Of a DNA stretch of 64,000 nucleotides, positions 23,674 through 36,530 are shown piece after piece. Source of the DNA: Apostichopus japonicus. Its lineage: Eukaryota > Echinodermata > Holothuroidea > Aspidochirotida > Stichopodidae. The stretch is taken from positions 38,581,111-38,645,110 of the forward strand of contig NC_092576.1 in NCBI RefSeq assembly GCF_037975245.1. The letters are read 5' to 3'. Position numbers and translations under genes: made by a program. Below the pieces are notes generated by a model that ran no database searches, was not told the DNA's origin, and saw only the letters and a program-made list of their open reading frames with translations. Position 1 is the stretch's first letter, and every line of letters starts with the position of its first letter.

Positions 23674-25256
23674 CTGAAGAAAGGAAAATAATAAATAGAA
23701 TTAATTCCATCGTGTTATTTCACAGGATAAATACTTGAAAATTATAAAATTATAATTCATTTAGGAATATCAACTATATTGTTGTTTTAATCTAATATTA
23801 ATCAAATGATATTTTGTTTATTTAATCAGATTTGTTGTATTGTTTGGTGATTACTTAATAATTAGTGGTTTGAACTTGTTGAATAAAAAAGGTAATTTTA
23901 TGTGTAAAGTGTGTGTTATCTTCGATTCACCTTTTTTAAGCATTGTAAAATGTTAAAGGGTAAACAAGAGGGTTAGGTTTATTACAGAGATCAGTCATTG
24001 CCATTTCTGTTGAATGAATCAAAGGTGTCTAAGAGAGGTGAGGGATGGACGGAACAAGGGATGTCAGGGGTGTAGGGAGGGGTGTGTTATGGTAAGGAAG
24101 GGTGTGCTAAAGTTAAGTGATTTTTCGTCGGGTATTAGGAGAGCGAGGATATGGTTTACCCTGGTGAATGTTATATTTATACTTTCAAAGCGTGTCAAGG
24201 GGTGAGAAACGGATCGATGGGTGTCATACTGGGCAAGGATGGGTAAAGTAGGGGTAGTGAGTGGTGCTTTATGGTGGGGGAGCATGGAAACCGCTTTCAT
24301 TTCTTAAATGTAATGTGTGTTTTTTACGGGAGAGGAGGAAAACTGCAGAAACGAAAATAATTATATAAATTAAATATAATACCGCTTTATCAGGGATTAA
24401 AGTTTAAGACGTATTTTGTGTTTAACTATTATATTATAATTTATTAATAATATATATGTATTTTTTATGTCTTTATCTTGAATGTGGTATTATAGAGATA
24501 TTAATTACACAATCGGATCCTTGTTAGTATTTATTTTATTTAAGTGGTGTTTAACTGTTAATACTTCTTTAATCTCTGTTTATCATCGTTATCATAGACA
24601 GTAGTCGATTCAGGAGCTACCATATCATGACGAGGGTAAAATATGAGGGAGTGGTAGGTTAGTTATTTAAGTAGATTTATATCAGGGTTGTACTGTATGC
24701 AATGTTACTGTTGAATACATAGAAGTTGAGTGACAATTTAATGTACGGGGGAGGGGTTGGTGTATTCAATTTCGTGATGTTCTTATCTTGAAAGTCTAAC
24801 TTTTTAAGTTTTATCATATCTAACGATTGAGGAAGACCACTTTGTGTTTAATCTAACCTTATCGTAGCCACGAATTCAGTTAAACTGTACCTCGTGACTT
24901 AATGAGTTGGAGTGGAATAATATGTAGTTTGAGGATTAGCCCAGGGTTATGGGAAAGTGAACAGTGTACCTTTCAGAGGAATGCGTTTTTCAATATTGAC
25001 TCATTCCATTAAAGACAGTCAATTAAGGTAGAAACACGGATAGTTATAAATAGTTGTTATTATTTTAAAAATTTTTGAATGTTAATGTTAATGCTCGATT
25101 GTATTCATATTTTAATAACACATTTCAATAAAAGATCAAAGGTAAACAATGTTTAATTATGTTATCTTCCTCACAATAAGTTGATCGGGGAGATATTATG
25201 TAATGATACAATTCTGCATGTATCATAGTCACGTGACCAATTGACGGTGTACTTAC

Positions 25257-25376
25257 AGTATGACTGGACGCTTTCAGTAGGAGCTCTACGGCTGACCTCT
25301 GTACTGACACACTGTCTTTGTCACTGATGACCACATCTTGTGAGCACAGCTCTGTGATAGTTTGAATGTCATCAGC
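25257..25376 (-). CDS. Helical linker exon (120 nt) of NLR gene B
   Basis: Exactly 40 codons lie between TTATAG and CATACT|GTAAGT, phase 0 at both ends. It reads ADDIQTITELCSQDVVISDK then DSVSVQRSAVELLLKASSHT. This is homologous to the last 40 residues of the NACHT exon (TVTELCSKKVIIKKDDSK through ASSHD). The tail of the NACHT exon has therefore been copied as a separate exon that starts a second LRR cassette. The gene C copy is 61233-61352. Confidence 0.75.
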
Positions 25377-25803
25377 CTATAACAAGATACATATTGTTGT
25401 ATCAATTAAATATGATTAATGATAAGGTATATGATAAAACACGATGGTTTTATCGTGTAAGGGCGCACTGTACGGTACATACAGAACTTGTGTAAGGAAC
25501 CAACTCCTGAAATCCGATATGTCAAAACACTACCATGCCTTATATAGCCATGATGACCAGTCGTTTTGTACGGGATGAATACATTAGTGCAAGTATATAC
25601 GATTGATATTTAAACGTACGTAACTGGCCATGGGAGACAAAGGAGAAAATAACAATAAACAAAAGGTTATACATAAAAGTTTAAGAAAAAATAAACAGCA
25701 GGATACTCCTTATTTTTAACTCCCACCTTTCCATACCCCACCCCTCCCTTAAGAATAAACATTCAAACACACTCAATTCACACAAAACAAAAGTCTAACC
25801 AAC

Positions 25804-25859
25804 CTTCTTCCATCGACCGGATTGGAGATCAAGATGACAGGCATTACTCGGCCACAAAA
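25804..25859 (-). CDS. LRR-tail exon (56 nt) of NLR gene B, first cassette
   Basis: CCCAG|TT TTG TGG opens the exon in phase 1, and AAGAAG|GTTGGT closes it in phase 0. It encodes LWPSNACHLDLQSGRWKK. The preceding exon contributes a G, making Val at the junction. Nearly identical to 62377-62432 in gene C. Motif relatives with LNLQSGRW occur in the 98-nt exons. Confidence 0.65.
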
Positions 25860-26697
25860 CTGGGAAACAGAGTAAACATGAAATCAAGAAAGTATATTTA
25901 TGAACAAACCAAAGCTATGTGTTTAAGACTCTGAATACATTAAAATTAAGTAACTTTTCTTTTAAAATAGATACATTTTATAAATAACCATTTTTAATGC
26001 AAGAATTTTTATTTATGTTATTCGCCGTATGATTCCCTGGACAGATATGAGTTAACGACATTGAATGGTTTCAAAATTTTTAAAGCAGTTAATATGTATC
26101 ATTACTGTTACCATAAATTAGAACAATTAGTGACAAATATCAAAATGTAAGAAACGATCCCGGTGCATGCTGAATGGCAGTAAATATTTATTTATCATTT
26201 CAAACTTTCAAGGATTTCTCTTTTTACTTATGGTTTCCAGACTAGTCTATTACTGACGTAGATGGTTGAATCTCACTAATTATGATGTCAATTATATGAT
26301 CCCACCAGCCCTGTATAATTGTTGCATTTACACAATATCATTACTATCACTAATGAAGTCATAGTATTCATCTCATAATTAATAACACTCATGTAACCCA
26401 AGTCTGTCATTTATCTACTTATAGTGTACTCTTGCCATGAATCAACCTCTGATATAAAGGAGTTTGTTTGAACAATTTAATATAAATACATCCATTTGTA
26501 ATATTTCATTTACAATGTATAAAAGCCAAAGCACATGAGTGTACTTTAATATAATTTTGCTATAACCAGTGTTTGCAACATTACACAGTCTGTACTCTAA
26601 CCATTATACCTTGTATTATAACACAATGTATTGTTAGCCATACCGTGTATTGTAACATACTGTATATTAGCCATATCTTGTACACACATAGCCATAC

Positions 26698-26774
26698 CTT
26701 GTACATTCTTTCTTTTTAATTCTTCTGGGATTTTCTCTGGTCTGATATATGCAGGTAGTGCGCAGTTAGTAAAC
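26698..26774 (-). CDS. LRR-type exon (77 nt) of NLR gene B, first cassette
   Basis: ATCACAG|G TTT ACT opens it and GTACAAG|GTATGG closes it (phase 2 to 1). It encodes FTNCALPAYIRPEKIPEELK plus RKNVQ. It continues from the exon at 27815-28015, whose end KFRKL gives a classic LRR-like junction with FTNC. The TATTG-rich frame extending left is intronic. Confidence 0.7.
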
Positions 26775-27327
26775 CTGTGATAATAAAATAAATATATCAA
26801 CTGATGTAAACAACCAGCTCACCTTACTGTAGCCATGAAACATAATGATTAACAGAGATAACATCACAGACATTTAGCCTTTAAAGAAGATCCTGCTAGG
26901 ATCGAAACGTCAGGCCAAGTTAAATTTAAACATAATAATATTGTATCAACAAAATGCAAATATTTGCAATTGCGATAACAAAGTTCTATTGAACTACGTT
27001 TATAGCATCCGTGTGTTTTCGAAAAGTTCATATGTGCAATCAAATTTACATAAAGAAAGTGCAGTAAAGTAACTTAAGTGTTTTTATTTAAATTAATTCT
27101 TCATCTAATTTAATTTCTCTTGAAATAATAGTGAAGTATTTGAAATAATTTGAAATATTCAATATATTTTTTTAAATGTATTTAGCGGTTAGGTCAACAT
27201 TGTCAAATAGACATGTTAGGTGCAGCACCTACCGTAGTTGAAAACAGCTATAAGAAAAATGCTTACAAGAAAAGAGGCAAAGAGAAAAAACATAATTTGT
27301 GTCCTAACGCCAAGACAATATCAATGT

Positions 27328-27329
<2 letters not shown>

Positions 27330-27412
<83 letters not shown>
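27330..27412. repeat. (AT)n microsatellite, intron of NLR gene B
   Basis: About 80 bp of pure AT dinucleotide. Overlapping YIYIYI reading frames are artefacts. Confidence 0.98.
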
Positions 27413-27413
<1 letters not shown>

Positions 27414-27814
27414 AACATAATTCTTAAATGAATGTAACATTGTACATGATATACAGGTCAACATAGGCTACGAATATTGGGAAAAAAATCAAATATTTCC
27501 GTATTTGCCCCAACCTACAATTATAACGATAGAAGATGACAATGATCGCTGATAATTTTCTTGCAGCTCTTACATATGCCTCTTAAGTTATATGACGTAA
27601 CATTTTGTTTCAATCAAATGACCTTACAAATCCAACCCACTTCAACTATCATATCCTTCAAGATATGATGGCATCTTTCATATTATTTGTTGTCTAGTAC
27701 CTTTTGTCTGTTCCTTTGATGACACAATTAAATTATTGCATACTTTCTTAAATCGGTTGTAAATTTACCCCAATTTCCTCTCCTCATATTTATTTGATAT
27801 TTTAAGTTACTTAC

Positions 27815-28015
27815 CAAAGTTTCCTAAATTTCTTAGACGGCAGTACATAGTTCAATAATCCTACAATGTCTTCCTCAGTAAGTTTTTTTGCCTGCATTCA
27901 CCAATAACTTCTCCAGTGATGAGAGGCTTGGTAGAGCAATACCAGACCGGAGCAATATGTTATTGTTGTCAATTTTACTGAAGGACCACCGCAGCCTTAG
28001 GTCAGATATTGGTAT
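27815..28015 (-). pseudogene. LRR-type exon of NLR gene B, first cassette, with 1-nt frameshift
   Basis: CTTCAG|ATACCA opens and CTTTG|GTAAGT closes this 201-nt exon. It reads IPISDLRLRWSFSKI, then RSGIALPSLSSLEKLLVNAG, and then reaches a stop after a run of seven A near 27885. One base fewer in that run restores agreement with the paralogues (LTEEDIVGLLNYVLPSKKF) and also gives the expected phase-2 end. The single extra base is either a true frameshift or a homopolymer sequencing error. Confidence 0.7.
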
Positions 28016-29613
28016 CTGAAGAAAAGTTATATAAATAAAATACAAAAAAAAAAACTGTAGTTTAGATGCATAACCTCATTGCCAGTAAATATTAATGAAC
28101 ATACTAAAAAATGAAAAGAAAACACAAAAACGAAATAAAATGAAATAAAAAATCATGTCTTCAACTTACTACAGGATGCGTAGATACCGCTAGTACGTAG
28201 GAAAGTTGAGTTTGATTTAAACTATTAAAAAACAAATGTATAAGTTACCTTTATAAAATTATACTCGATTATGAATGTATACGACTTAGCGATTGCAGAT
28301 CTCGATTTAAGTCATTTAGTCTAAGCTAGTGTCTACCCTCAACCTCCTCCCCATCCTAACACTATTTCCGCCCTACCAGACTAAATCGACAAACAACGAA
28401 GATGCGGGCTAAGTGATAAATTTGTCTTCATAGCTTATACAATTGATTGTTAAACTCAACTTTTGTCATCTAGGCCATGATCCATCCACCCGTCAACCGC
28501 CCGCACTCTCCCCATCCCTCCACATAAACCCTTCCGAAAATATGTAAATATATACATATATATGTACACTCATCAATGACCACGTTATAATAAAAACAAT
28601 CTGTTGAACCTAACAAAAAAAATGATTTTAATTCTCTCTATATCTGGATCTACGAACCCACCCTCATTTTTACCAGTCTTGCATAATAACATGGTAGAAG
28701 ATATGTTGATATTACATGATAGTTGCAAAATAAAAGTTTCTGTGATTTATCTTTACACCCATGGATCATCACATTAGCATAAGCGTTATCAGGCCTCAAC
28801 CTACACACAGTAATCGCAAGAACGAACTTTTCGTCCCGACACATGCAGAGTAAATCCAACCGACGCACGCCCGTATGAACCGCTTACAAGCTACCGCCAC
28901 GGAAACTCTAGTCAGATGCTAGTTTATGTTATAATATTTTATTTATGTAACTGTAAAACAAATTCCATTCATATTTTATTCTCTCAAAAATGTTTGCTGT
29001 AGGCTCATGAAGGCGACATTATCCTATTCCATGTACCACTACCACTCATAATGTTACCACACGACCAAATCCATTATCACTACTAGTACTACTTGTAGCT
29101 TATCACGGCTAACTCAGCTCTCGGAATATCTGATTGGAATATTGCCAACTGATATGTTACTTGGTCTCTATAACTACGAATTAGAGTATATTAATTAATA
29201 TACTAAAACAGTTATATTCTTTAACAAAGGTGCAAGTTAATTACACAATTACTGAGACGAAAGAAGCAACCTTGCATATATTTTTTAGTGCAGGCAAATG
29301 GATTACCGATGGATTTAGTTGGACGGGTTAAAATGTTATTCAGTCATAAATTACTTCAAAGCGACACAGCATGATGAATGCATTTGACAATAAACATGAA
29401 CCGTACATTATGCTGTAATATGCTCTAGTGAAAAAAAGTTACACATTTTAACAAATCTAAAGTATTGTATTACATTTTATTTATTCTTGTACTACATAAC
29501 ATGCATCGGTATTATGCATAAGGGAAATTAATAGTACTTACTAAAGTTGGGTTTTGATTAGATTTTACCTGATATCTTAGACCTGAGGTACATAAGAAAG
29601 TTCGTCAAGAATT
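28016..29613 (-). other. Intron of NLR gene B between first LRR exon and LINE insertion
   Basis: No exon recognised. The right end (28.9-29.6 kb) is similar to 1.56-2.2 kb, the equivalent intron of gene A. Short reading frames here have no splice or homology support. Confidence 0.5.
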
Positions 29614-32445
29614 CAACGAGAAAATTATAAATCCAAAATTGGACAACAACAACAACAAAGAGAATAGGATTTCGCACCAAATTTCCTCTGAAGAAGTATC
29701 CATTGATGGTTATACCCTTTACCGACATGATATAAATCGTAGAGGTGGTGGTGTGGAGAATTATGTGTCTACACAACTACGCAGCGTTCATAAAAACTGA
29801 TCTTGGGACAATTGGCATTGAAAGTATATGGACTGAACATTTTATTGGCTTTATTTATCGTCCACCTTCTGATAAATGCGAGTATATGCCGCTTTTGGAA
29901 AGTCATTTAAGCAATGTTGTTGAATCAGCTAGGGATGGTGACATGACTATTACAGGAGACCTTAATAAAGATCTCTTTGTTCGAAAGTGGCAAAAGAAAT
30001 CACTCAAATATGCCAACAGTTTGAATTGTATAATATGATAGAAACTCCTACTCGGATCACTGAAAAACAGTTCTACCTGCATTGATCTGATCTTGGTTTC
30101 GAACCAGAAGAAATTATATTCCTCGGGAAATGTATCGGTTGGGTTTAGTTACCATAATCTTGTGTACATGTCTTGTCAAGCTTGTCGGATTAAATGCAAT
30201 CCATAGCGTCTAAAAACTAGAACATATCGTAAATGTATTGATAGTAGCTTTCAGGCATACCTTATCAATGCCAACTTGAAAAGTATATAACAAACTACTA
30301 ATACTGAAACTGCATGAGGGCACTTTAAATGTATTTTTTACTCATTTTACAGATAAACATGCCCCGCACGCTGAAATTTGTATCAAGGGTATATTGCAGC
30401 CTTGGTTTAATGATGAAATCCTATCTATAAGTAGGGACCGTGACCATTATAAACGTGTTGCTCAAAAGAACTGGAAAGTCTAGTGACTGGGACTTTTTCG
30501 TCATCTCAAAAAAAACTAATAATCTAACTAAACAAGCCAAAAAGTCATACTATACTGATACTATTGATTAAATAAGGGTAATAGCAAGCAGATGTGGAAG
30601 ATCATTGAATCTATTCTTCCAACAAAAGATAAAGATACTGTCAATAAGTTTTTGCTCAATGGAAAAGAAGTTTAAACTCCTAATGGAATGGCTAACGCTT
30701 TCAATGTTTTTTTTACAGACATTGGAAATTCAATTGCCCAGAAGTTTGTCAATGATGGTGGCGGGAAGTTAAGTAAGTTGACGAGTTTTTAAAGTTTATT
30801 GAAAATAGTGAGGATTTTGTCAACAAACAACTCGCAAATATTCAAATTGGTAACTATAATGGTATTGATGGTATAAGTGCTAGACTATAAAAACAGGAAG
30901 TTATCCAATTTCCAATCAATTACCTCTATTCTTAATCTTACTATTCGTAGTGCATCCATTCCTGCTGAGTGGAAAGAGGCAGTTGTTTCCCCTATTTTTA
31001 AAAATGGGCTGACAGATTGTGGTTACTATAGGCCCATCTCAGTTTTGCCTGTTATTACTAAAATTCTTGAGAAAGCGATTCATGCCAAGTTTATGGTCAT
31101 CTTCAAAACAATGGGCTTATAAGTTCGTCACAATCTGGATTCAGACAACAACATTCTATAATTTATGCTATTATTGGCGTTACTGACTACATTCTTGATA
31201 ATAGGGACAAGGGTCAGATCACTATTGCTGTGATCTTGGACCTAAAAGAGGCCTTTTGATTCAGTCAACCATGAGATTATTCTGCATAAATTATCTTATT
31301 ATGGGATACGGTATAATGAGCTAGCCTGGTTCTCTAATTATTTGTCAAATAGAGAAGAAACTACAAGTATTGATGAGGTTAAATCTGATGCAAGACCTGT
31401 TACAATCGGTGTACCTCAAGGCATCCATATTAGGTCCACTTTTCTTCATCACTTGTATTATGACCTTCCTACTGCAATTTTGAGTTGTAGGGTTTGTCTT
31501 TACGCCGATGATACTGCCATCATGTTTAGTTCAAAAAACGAATTAGATATTGAAAGGGTCATATATTTGAACCTGGAAGCTGTTTCTGATTAGATGAACA
31601 CTAATAAGCTGACACTTAATGTTTCTAAAACCAAGGTTATGACGTTTGGCTCCTCTCAAATTATAAAGATGTTTAATCTTCTCAATGTAAAGCTTGATAA
31701 TCTTGATATTCTTGAAAATATGTATGTATTCAAATACCTTGGAATGTGGTTTGACCCGTTTCTTAAATGGCAAAAATGTATTGACAAAATTACTGCAAAT
31801 CACAGAAACGGGTTACTCTAAAAAGACTTGGTTGGTCTGTTGACCAGCAGACACGTAATACTCTGTGCAACGATCTAATTGTACCCATATTGATTACTGT
31901 TCTGCCGTTTGGATAACGGCGACGAATACATTGGTTGACCGGCTGCAGATTTTTCAAAATTGTGCAACTAGATTAGTCCTGGGGTGTGGGCTTCGGGATG
32001 TGCATGTCACAGATATTTTCGATGAATTGAAATGGCTACATGTCCATAAACGTGCATTTTATTTCAGAAATATTATAATGTATAGATGTGTCCACGTAAA
32101 CTTCAGATTTCCGTACTGATATACTATTCTTACAGAACTAGATCTAGCTGCTCTTATCATGTTTTACTTGCTCCAGTTAGATCTGGGAATGGAAAAAGGT
32201 CCTTTCAATTTTCTGGAGGCAGGTCGTGGAACAGTCTTCCCCCAAATTTGAAATGCTTGCCAAATGTTAATGTCTGATGTTTGTTTGTCTATCTTTTTCC
32301 TTTTTGTGCTTTTGGATATTTATCGTTTATCTACTGCATTATATTGTATATGTATTTTGTATTGAGGGCTCTTCTGGAAAGCAGTACTTCTGCACTGAGC
32401 AGGACTACTCTCATTAAAGATGACAACAATAAAAAATGATAAAAG
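29614..32445 (+). mobile_element. Decayed LINE (non-LTR) retrotransposon, antisense in intron of NLR gene B
   Basis: Broken frames on the plus strand line up as one element. An endonuclease part starts near 29681 (IDGYTLYRHD, FIYRPPSDK, TGDLNKDL at about 29.8-30.0 kb). An RT part follows, with AEWKEAVVSPIFK and YYRPISVLPV (30.96-31.07 kb), a degraded GVPQG (about 31.41 kb), catalytic box YADDT (about 31.5 kb) and LTLNVSKTK (31.6 kb). The C-terminal part has HIDYCSAVW (31.88 kb) and GGRSWNSLPPNL (32.22 kb). Several frameshifts and stops make it inactive. The start of the endonuclease is missing. Gene A has an uninterrupted site at about 2195-2232, which defines both ends. Jockey/CR1-type by motif; clade uncertain. 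Confidence 0.9.
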
Positions 32446-32481
32446 GAAGTAACGAATGTGGATCCTCGATACTACTTTTAC

Positions 32482-34002
32482 GTCATGACTTTATGCTATC
32501 TGTAGCAGCTGTACTGTAGACCTCTGTAGTAACTTGCTGTCATCTTTCCTGATATAAACCTCCTCGGCTCAGAGCTCTGTCACAGTCTTCCTGATCTCCT
32601 CAATGTCTCCATTTTGTTCCAAGATGCAGAGGATTGCAAACTTATTACAATCCCTTTTCTTCTTAAAATACTTAACGATGTTACGAGCAGCTGTACGGCT
32701 TAGTCCACATGCGAATCGAAAGACATACTGGAGGTCTAATGGATCCATCTTAGTCATAGTTTGTTCCAATTCAGCTGAATTCTTCACACTAGCAGCGATA
32801 TCCGCGACCTTAAATGATGCAAACCAGTCACAGAATAGTTTATGGTAGAAACTTACTTCAATCTTGGTACTTACGTTACCAGGAGATTCTCCATCGGGAA
32901 TATGAACGACCTTTTCCTCTACTAAAATACCAACACGGATATAGTGATCATAAAACGTTAGACCAACTCATTTACAGAACACATCTTTTTCCCACACAAT
33001 CTGTTGATTCTCTCTATTGAGTCCTTCAAATGCTATGTTATCAAGTTCACCATGGATAGCTTCAAACTCTACTTCATAGGTTATAACGTTACGTTCCGCT
33101 GCCTTGTTTCTGGTGTGACTGTGAAAACATTTCATCATGTAGATGAAAAACTCCGTAACAGAGTTAAATTTCTGAAAGTCTTTTCTTTCATCAGTCATGT
33201 GAGCGAACGTAACAAAGAATAGAGGAACTTGGCAGAGATCGTCAAGAATTGGGTTTCCTTTCAAACCTTGTTTAATTTTATCAAAAGCCTTTTCATTGTT
33301 GTCTCCGGTGATAGCTTTGCGAATGTACTGATCACGCGCAGTTTCATCAAAACCTTTCAACTTTACTCGTTTGGTTTCTGATTTGGCAAAGTCTTTTGGT
33401 AGATACCTGGTCGTCAAGGTTACTTCAAAATTTCGAAACTTCTCATATCTGACGATCTGATCTACGTCACTTCCTGTGGTTTGATCTCTTTCAGGGTACT
33501 CGTCATAGCCATCCAGGAGAACTTTAACTCTATGGCAGCCTTCCAGAATAGCTCTAATGTCAGATTGTTTCACACGGGGCTCGTTTGGTAATAGAAACAT
33601 TTTGATCGCCCTGTAAATGGACTTCACGTTACCCAGCTGTCTCAGTCGCAGAAGAATTAACACATCTGCATCAGAGAAAGGGGATTCCTTCACACCGTTG
33701 CACCAGTCATAGGCTAACTGAAGGGTAAGGGTTGATTTACCGTACCCTGGTTCACCCTCTATAATTCGACGTACTGATTTAATACGCGGATCAGTGAAAA
33801 TATGATTATATGACGCCAAACGTTCCCATGATCCTTCGGTGGAGAAGGGGGTTCGTCTCTCGATGAAACCCTCAATGCTGCCCTCAACGAATACTTTTTC
33901 TACACAGTAGAGTCTATCTTTGATATAAGGGATCGGTTGAACTCCGTCATATCGTTCCTTGTACGTAGACTTCAGTTCTGTGAGAAAGATTTCTTTTTTT
34001 TT
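32482..34002 (-). pseudogene. NACHT exon of NLR gene B, interrupted by two stop codons
   Basis: This is a paralogue of the gene A NACHT exon. The first 283 codons after the linker differ at only about 24 residues by eye count, and Walker A GEPGYGKST, Walker B VLLDGYDE and TLTTRYLP are intact. A TGA at 32968-32970 replaces an Arg codon, and a second TGA at 32569-32571 replaces the Cys of TELC. The frame between them is open. A 2-codon deletion lies in the second part. The donor has weakened from GTAAGT to GTAAAA. The 5' edge has nine A where gene A has eight, changing entry phase from 2 to 0. A truncated NACHT fragment could still be expressed, but a full receptor cannot. Confidence 0.88.
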
Positions 34003-34329
34003 CTGAATAGAATGAAATAAAAAGTAAACAATGGAATCATTAGTAAGGTATGGTAATAACTACCATCAATGCAACAAGACTTCACATGAAAGTGTGATTT
34101 GCATTGCAGTTGAAAGACCATAACCCACTCCCCCCCCCCCCCCCTCCTTCCTCTTTGCCAAGTATGAAATTATATACAATTATTATGGAAATTTAAGAAA
34201 TGACAAAAATTGAAAGACTTCAATAAAATATTAAGGAATTAAGGCCATTGTTGCATACAAGTTTGTGCTATTGATTTACAATACAATGACCTAGCCGTAT
34301 AGTCATTTGTTTTTAATGTTTCTTTTGAA

Positions 34330-34840
34330 GTATGATTGCATCAGAGCAAGCGCAACTATACGGACCTTCCAAAGTCAGTGCTTGTTGGGTTGATGGCTCA
34401 GCTCTTACAGGAGTGGACTGGCTTGATCTGGTAGGCTGGCGGGAAATATTTCCTGCCTGTCTTCTGATCCGATCCATACTTCCTTTGTTTGAGTCACCTC
34501 GGAGTTATTTAAAGATTCTCGCTCGCATGGTGTGCTTGTTCGTATGTTAATATAACAGGGGCGTTAACACGCCGCATAGCCTTCGCACACCATGTGCACT
34601 GTGACTCGCCTGTTAACGATGACAAATACATATGACCATCATTGAAGGAAATAATCATACATTCCTGAACCTAGAAAAGGGTGTGTTATGTACCACATAC
34701 AGCAACCGACTGATACAAAAATTTGGTTAATAAATTACTACCACAACTTTGCAACCTTTTATCCTGCGATTCACCTCTTCCTATGTCCACAGCATCCATC
34801 AATATCGCCACTTGACGAATGAGTAAAAAGGGTTCAACAA
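34330..34840 (-). repeat. Repeated segment R1, copy 3 of 3
   Basis: Closest to copy 1 at 4130-4640. The hairpin reads GGCGT-GTTA-ACGCC. The frame open in copy 1 is closed by TAA here. Confidence 0.5.
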
Positions 34841-35183
34841 GTAAACACGTGTGAAAACCACTAGATCACATGTAGTTGTAGAAAATACAAACGTTGCCCT
34901 CTTATGACTCCTCAATTCGTCATGAAGGGTGTTTGCAATGAGATTGCAATCTGTTTGAATCATGTGCTATATATTGAATGGGTGAAGCCAATTGAATTTA
35001 TTGTCCACAATCGGAAATTCGGCATACACAGGTCGTAAACGACCAAAAAAAAAAAGAGAAAAGCAATAGTATAAATTTCAATAAACTGCGATACACATAC
35101 ATTAATACAAACACATATACATCATATATAGAGCATATGGTTTCAGTGTAGATATGATATGAAATATATGAAAGAACAAATTC

Positions 35184-35429
35184 TGCCTCTAAATGTATTC
35201 CCACATTGACAAATCGTTTCTGCATTAGAAGGTGATATTAAACGTAATTAGTGTGAGACCGAACTATCCAATTAAATATACATGCTGGCATAAGACTGGC
35301 CTTTCCTGCCTCTAAATGTATTCCCACATTGACAAATCGTTTCTGCATTAGAAGGTGATATTAAACGTAATTAGTGTGAGACCGAACTATCCAATTAAAT
35401 ATACATGCTGGCATAAGACTGGCCTGATA
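35184..35429. repeat. Exact 123-bp tandem duplication
   Basis: About 120 bp starting TGCCTCTAAATG at 35184 recur without a difference at 35307. The gene A relative near 8.25-8.35 kb has a single copy. The identity indicates a very recent event or an assembly artefact. Confidence 0.9.
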
Positions 35430-36289
35430 TTGACGCGATTTACGTGTAATCATTTACTTTTTATATATTATGTAATGACTCTACAAATTTCAATAACGTC
35501 AACTGACGTATAACCTTTATTGATATCATCCTTACGGTAATAAGACATCATTATCATAAATTTTGAACAGGAACTAGAGATCTAAAAAACACAGATAATA
35601 ATGTTAATTTAAACACCTGTATGATGGTGAAGCATGCGTAAACTGACATGTGACGCATTGTTCATCGTTCTTATATAATTTAAATATTAATGTTGCCATT
35701 GATGGTTTGAGCAGTGTTTTCAGTGTGCAATATAAATAAGGACATTCATATGAAGTATATCACTTATTATTATTATTATAACACTTAGACGGTCATATAT
35801 TAATTCACACCGACACATGATGTATCTTGCAGGAATTATGATCGAATCATGAACATTACTGAAATATAGTTAAAGAACATTAAGCAAGCCAGTGTCTAAT
35901 GACCAAATTTCAAACAACATGATTAAAATGCACCTGTCCCTTTATTAATATGCAAAGTAGCCTATTGTGTAGATTTAGTTGCATACGCTGAAATATAAGG
36001 ATTGATCCAAAACAAGAGCGGCTCCTTTAATACTCATAAGGACACGGTTTATACAATCTCAGAGCAAACAGTCATATATTTTTAAATAAATAATTATAGA
36101 TTCACAAATATGACACGATAACCCCTGTAAAGCACAGACAGGTGCTAAAGCAGCAAAATAAATGACAAAGTTCAATAAAAACGAAACTAGCTTAACAATA
36201 ACATATCCCTAAAGATGATAATACAAACACTTATGATAATATTTTAGTACAATATATTAGACAGTACAATATTCAACAAACACGACAAT

Positions 36290-36530
36290 ACCAAGCGACG
36301 TAAATACCACAATTTTCAACAAATCTTCTAGGATTTGATATAACGATGTGTCACGTGCGCATGTCTCGCCTTGCTAATATATCGAAATCTTCCTCGCTTG
36401 AACATTAAGCAAACATATTGGTAGCTTCTATTTCAATATCGATGGATATTTAAGTCGAAAGTGAAGACTATGTTAAGTTTATTTTGTGATTATCTTCTCA
36501 GAAATTGTTATGCATGTGTAGTAGAGTTTT
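36290..36530 (-). repeat. Repeated segment R2, copy 4 of 4
   Basis: Relative of 5300-5540. The minus-strand frame has two stops, with CSSEED and ARRDMRT-like pieces remaining. Confidence 0.4.
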
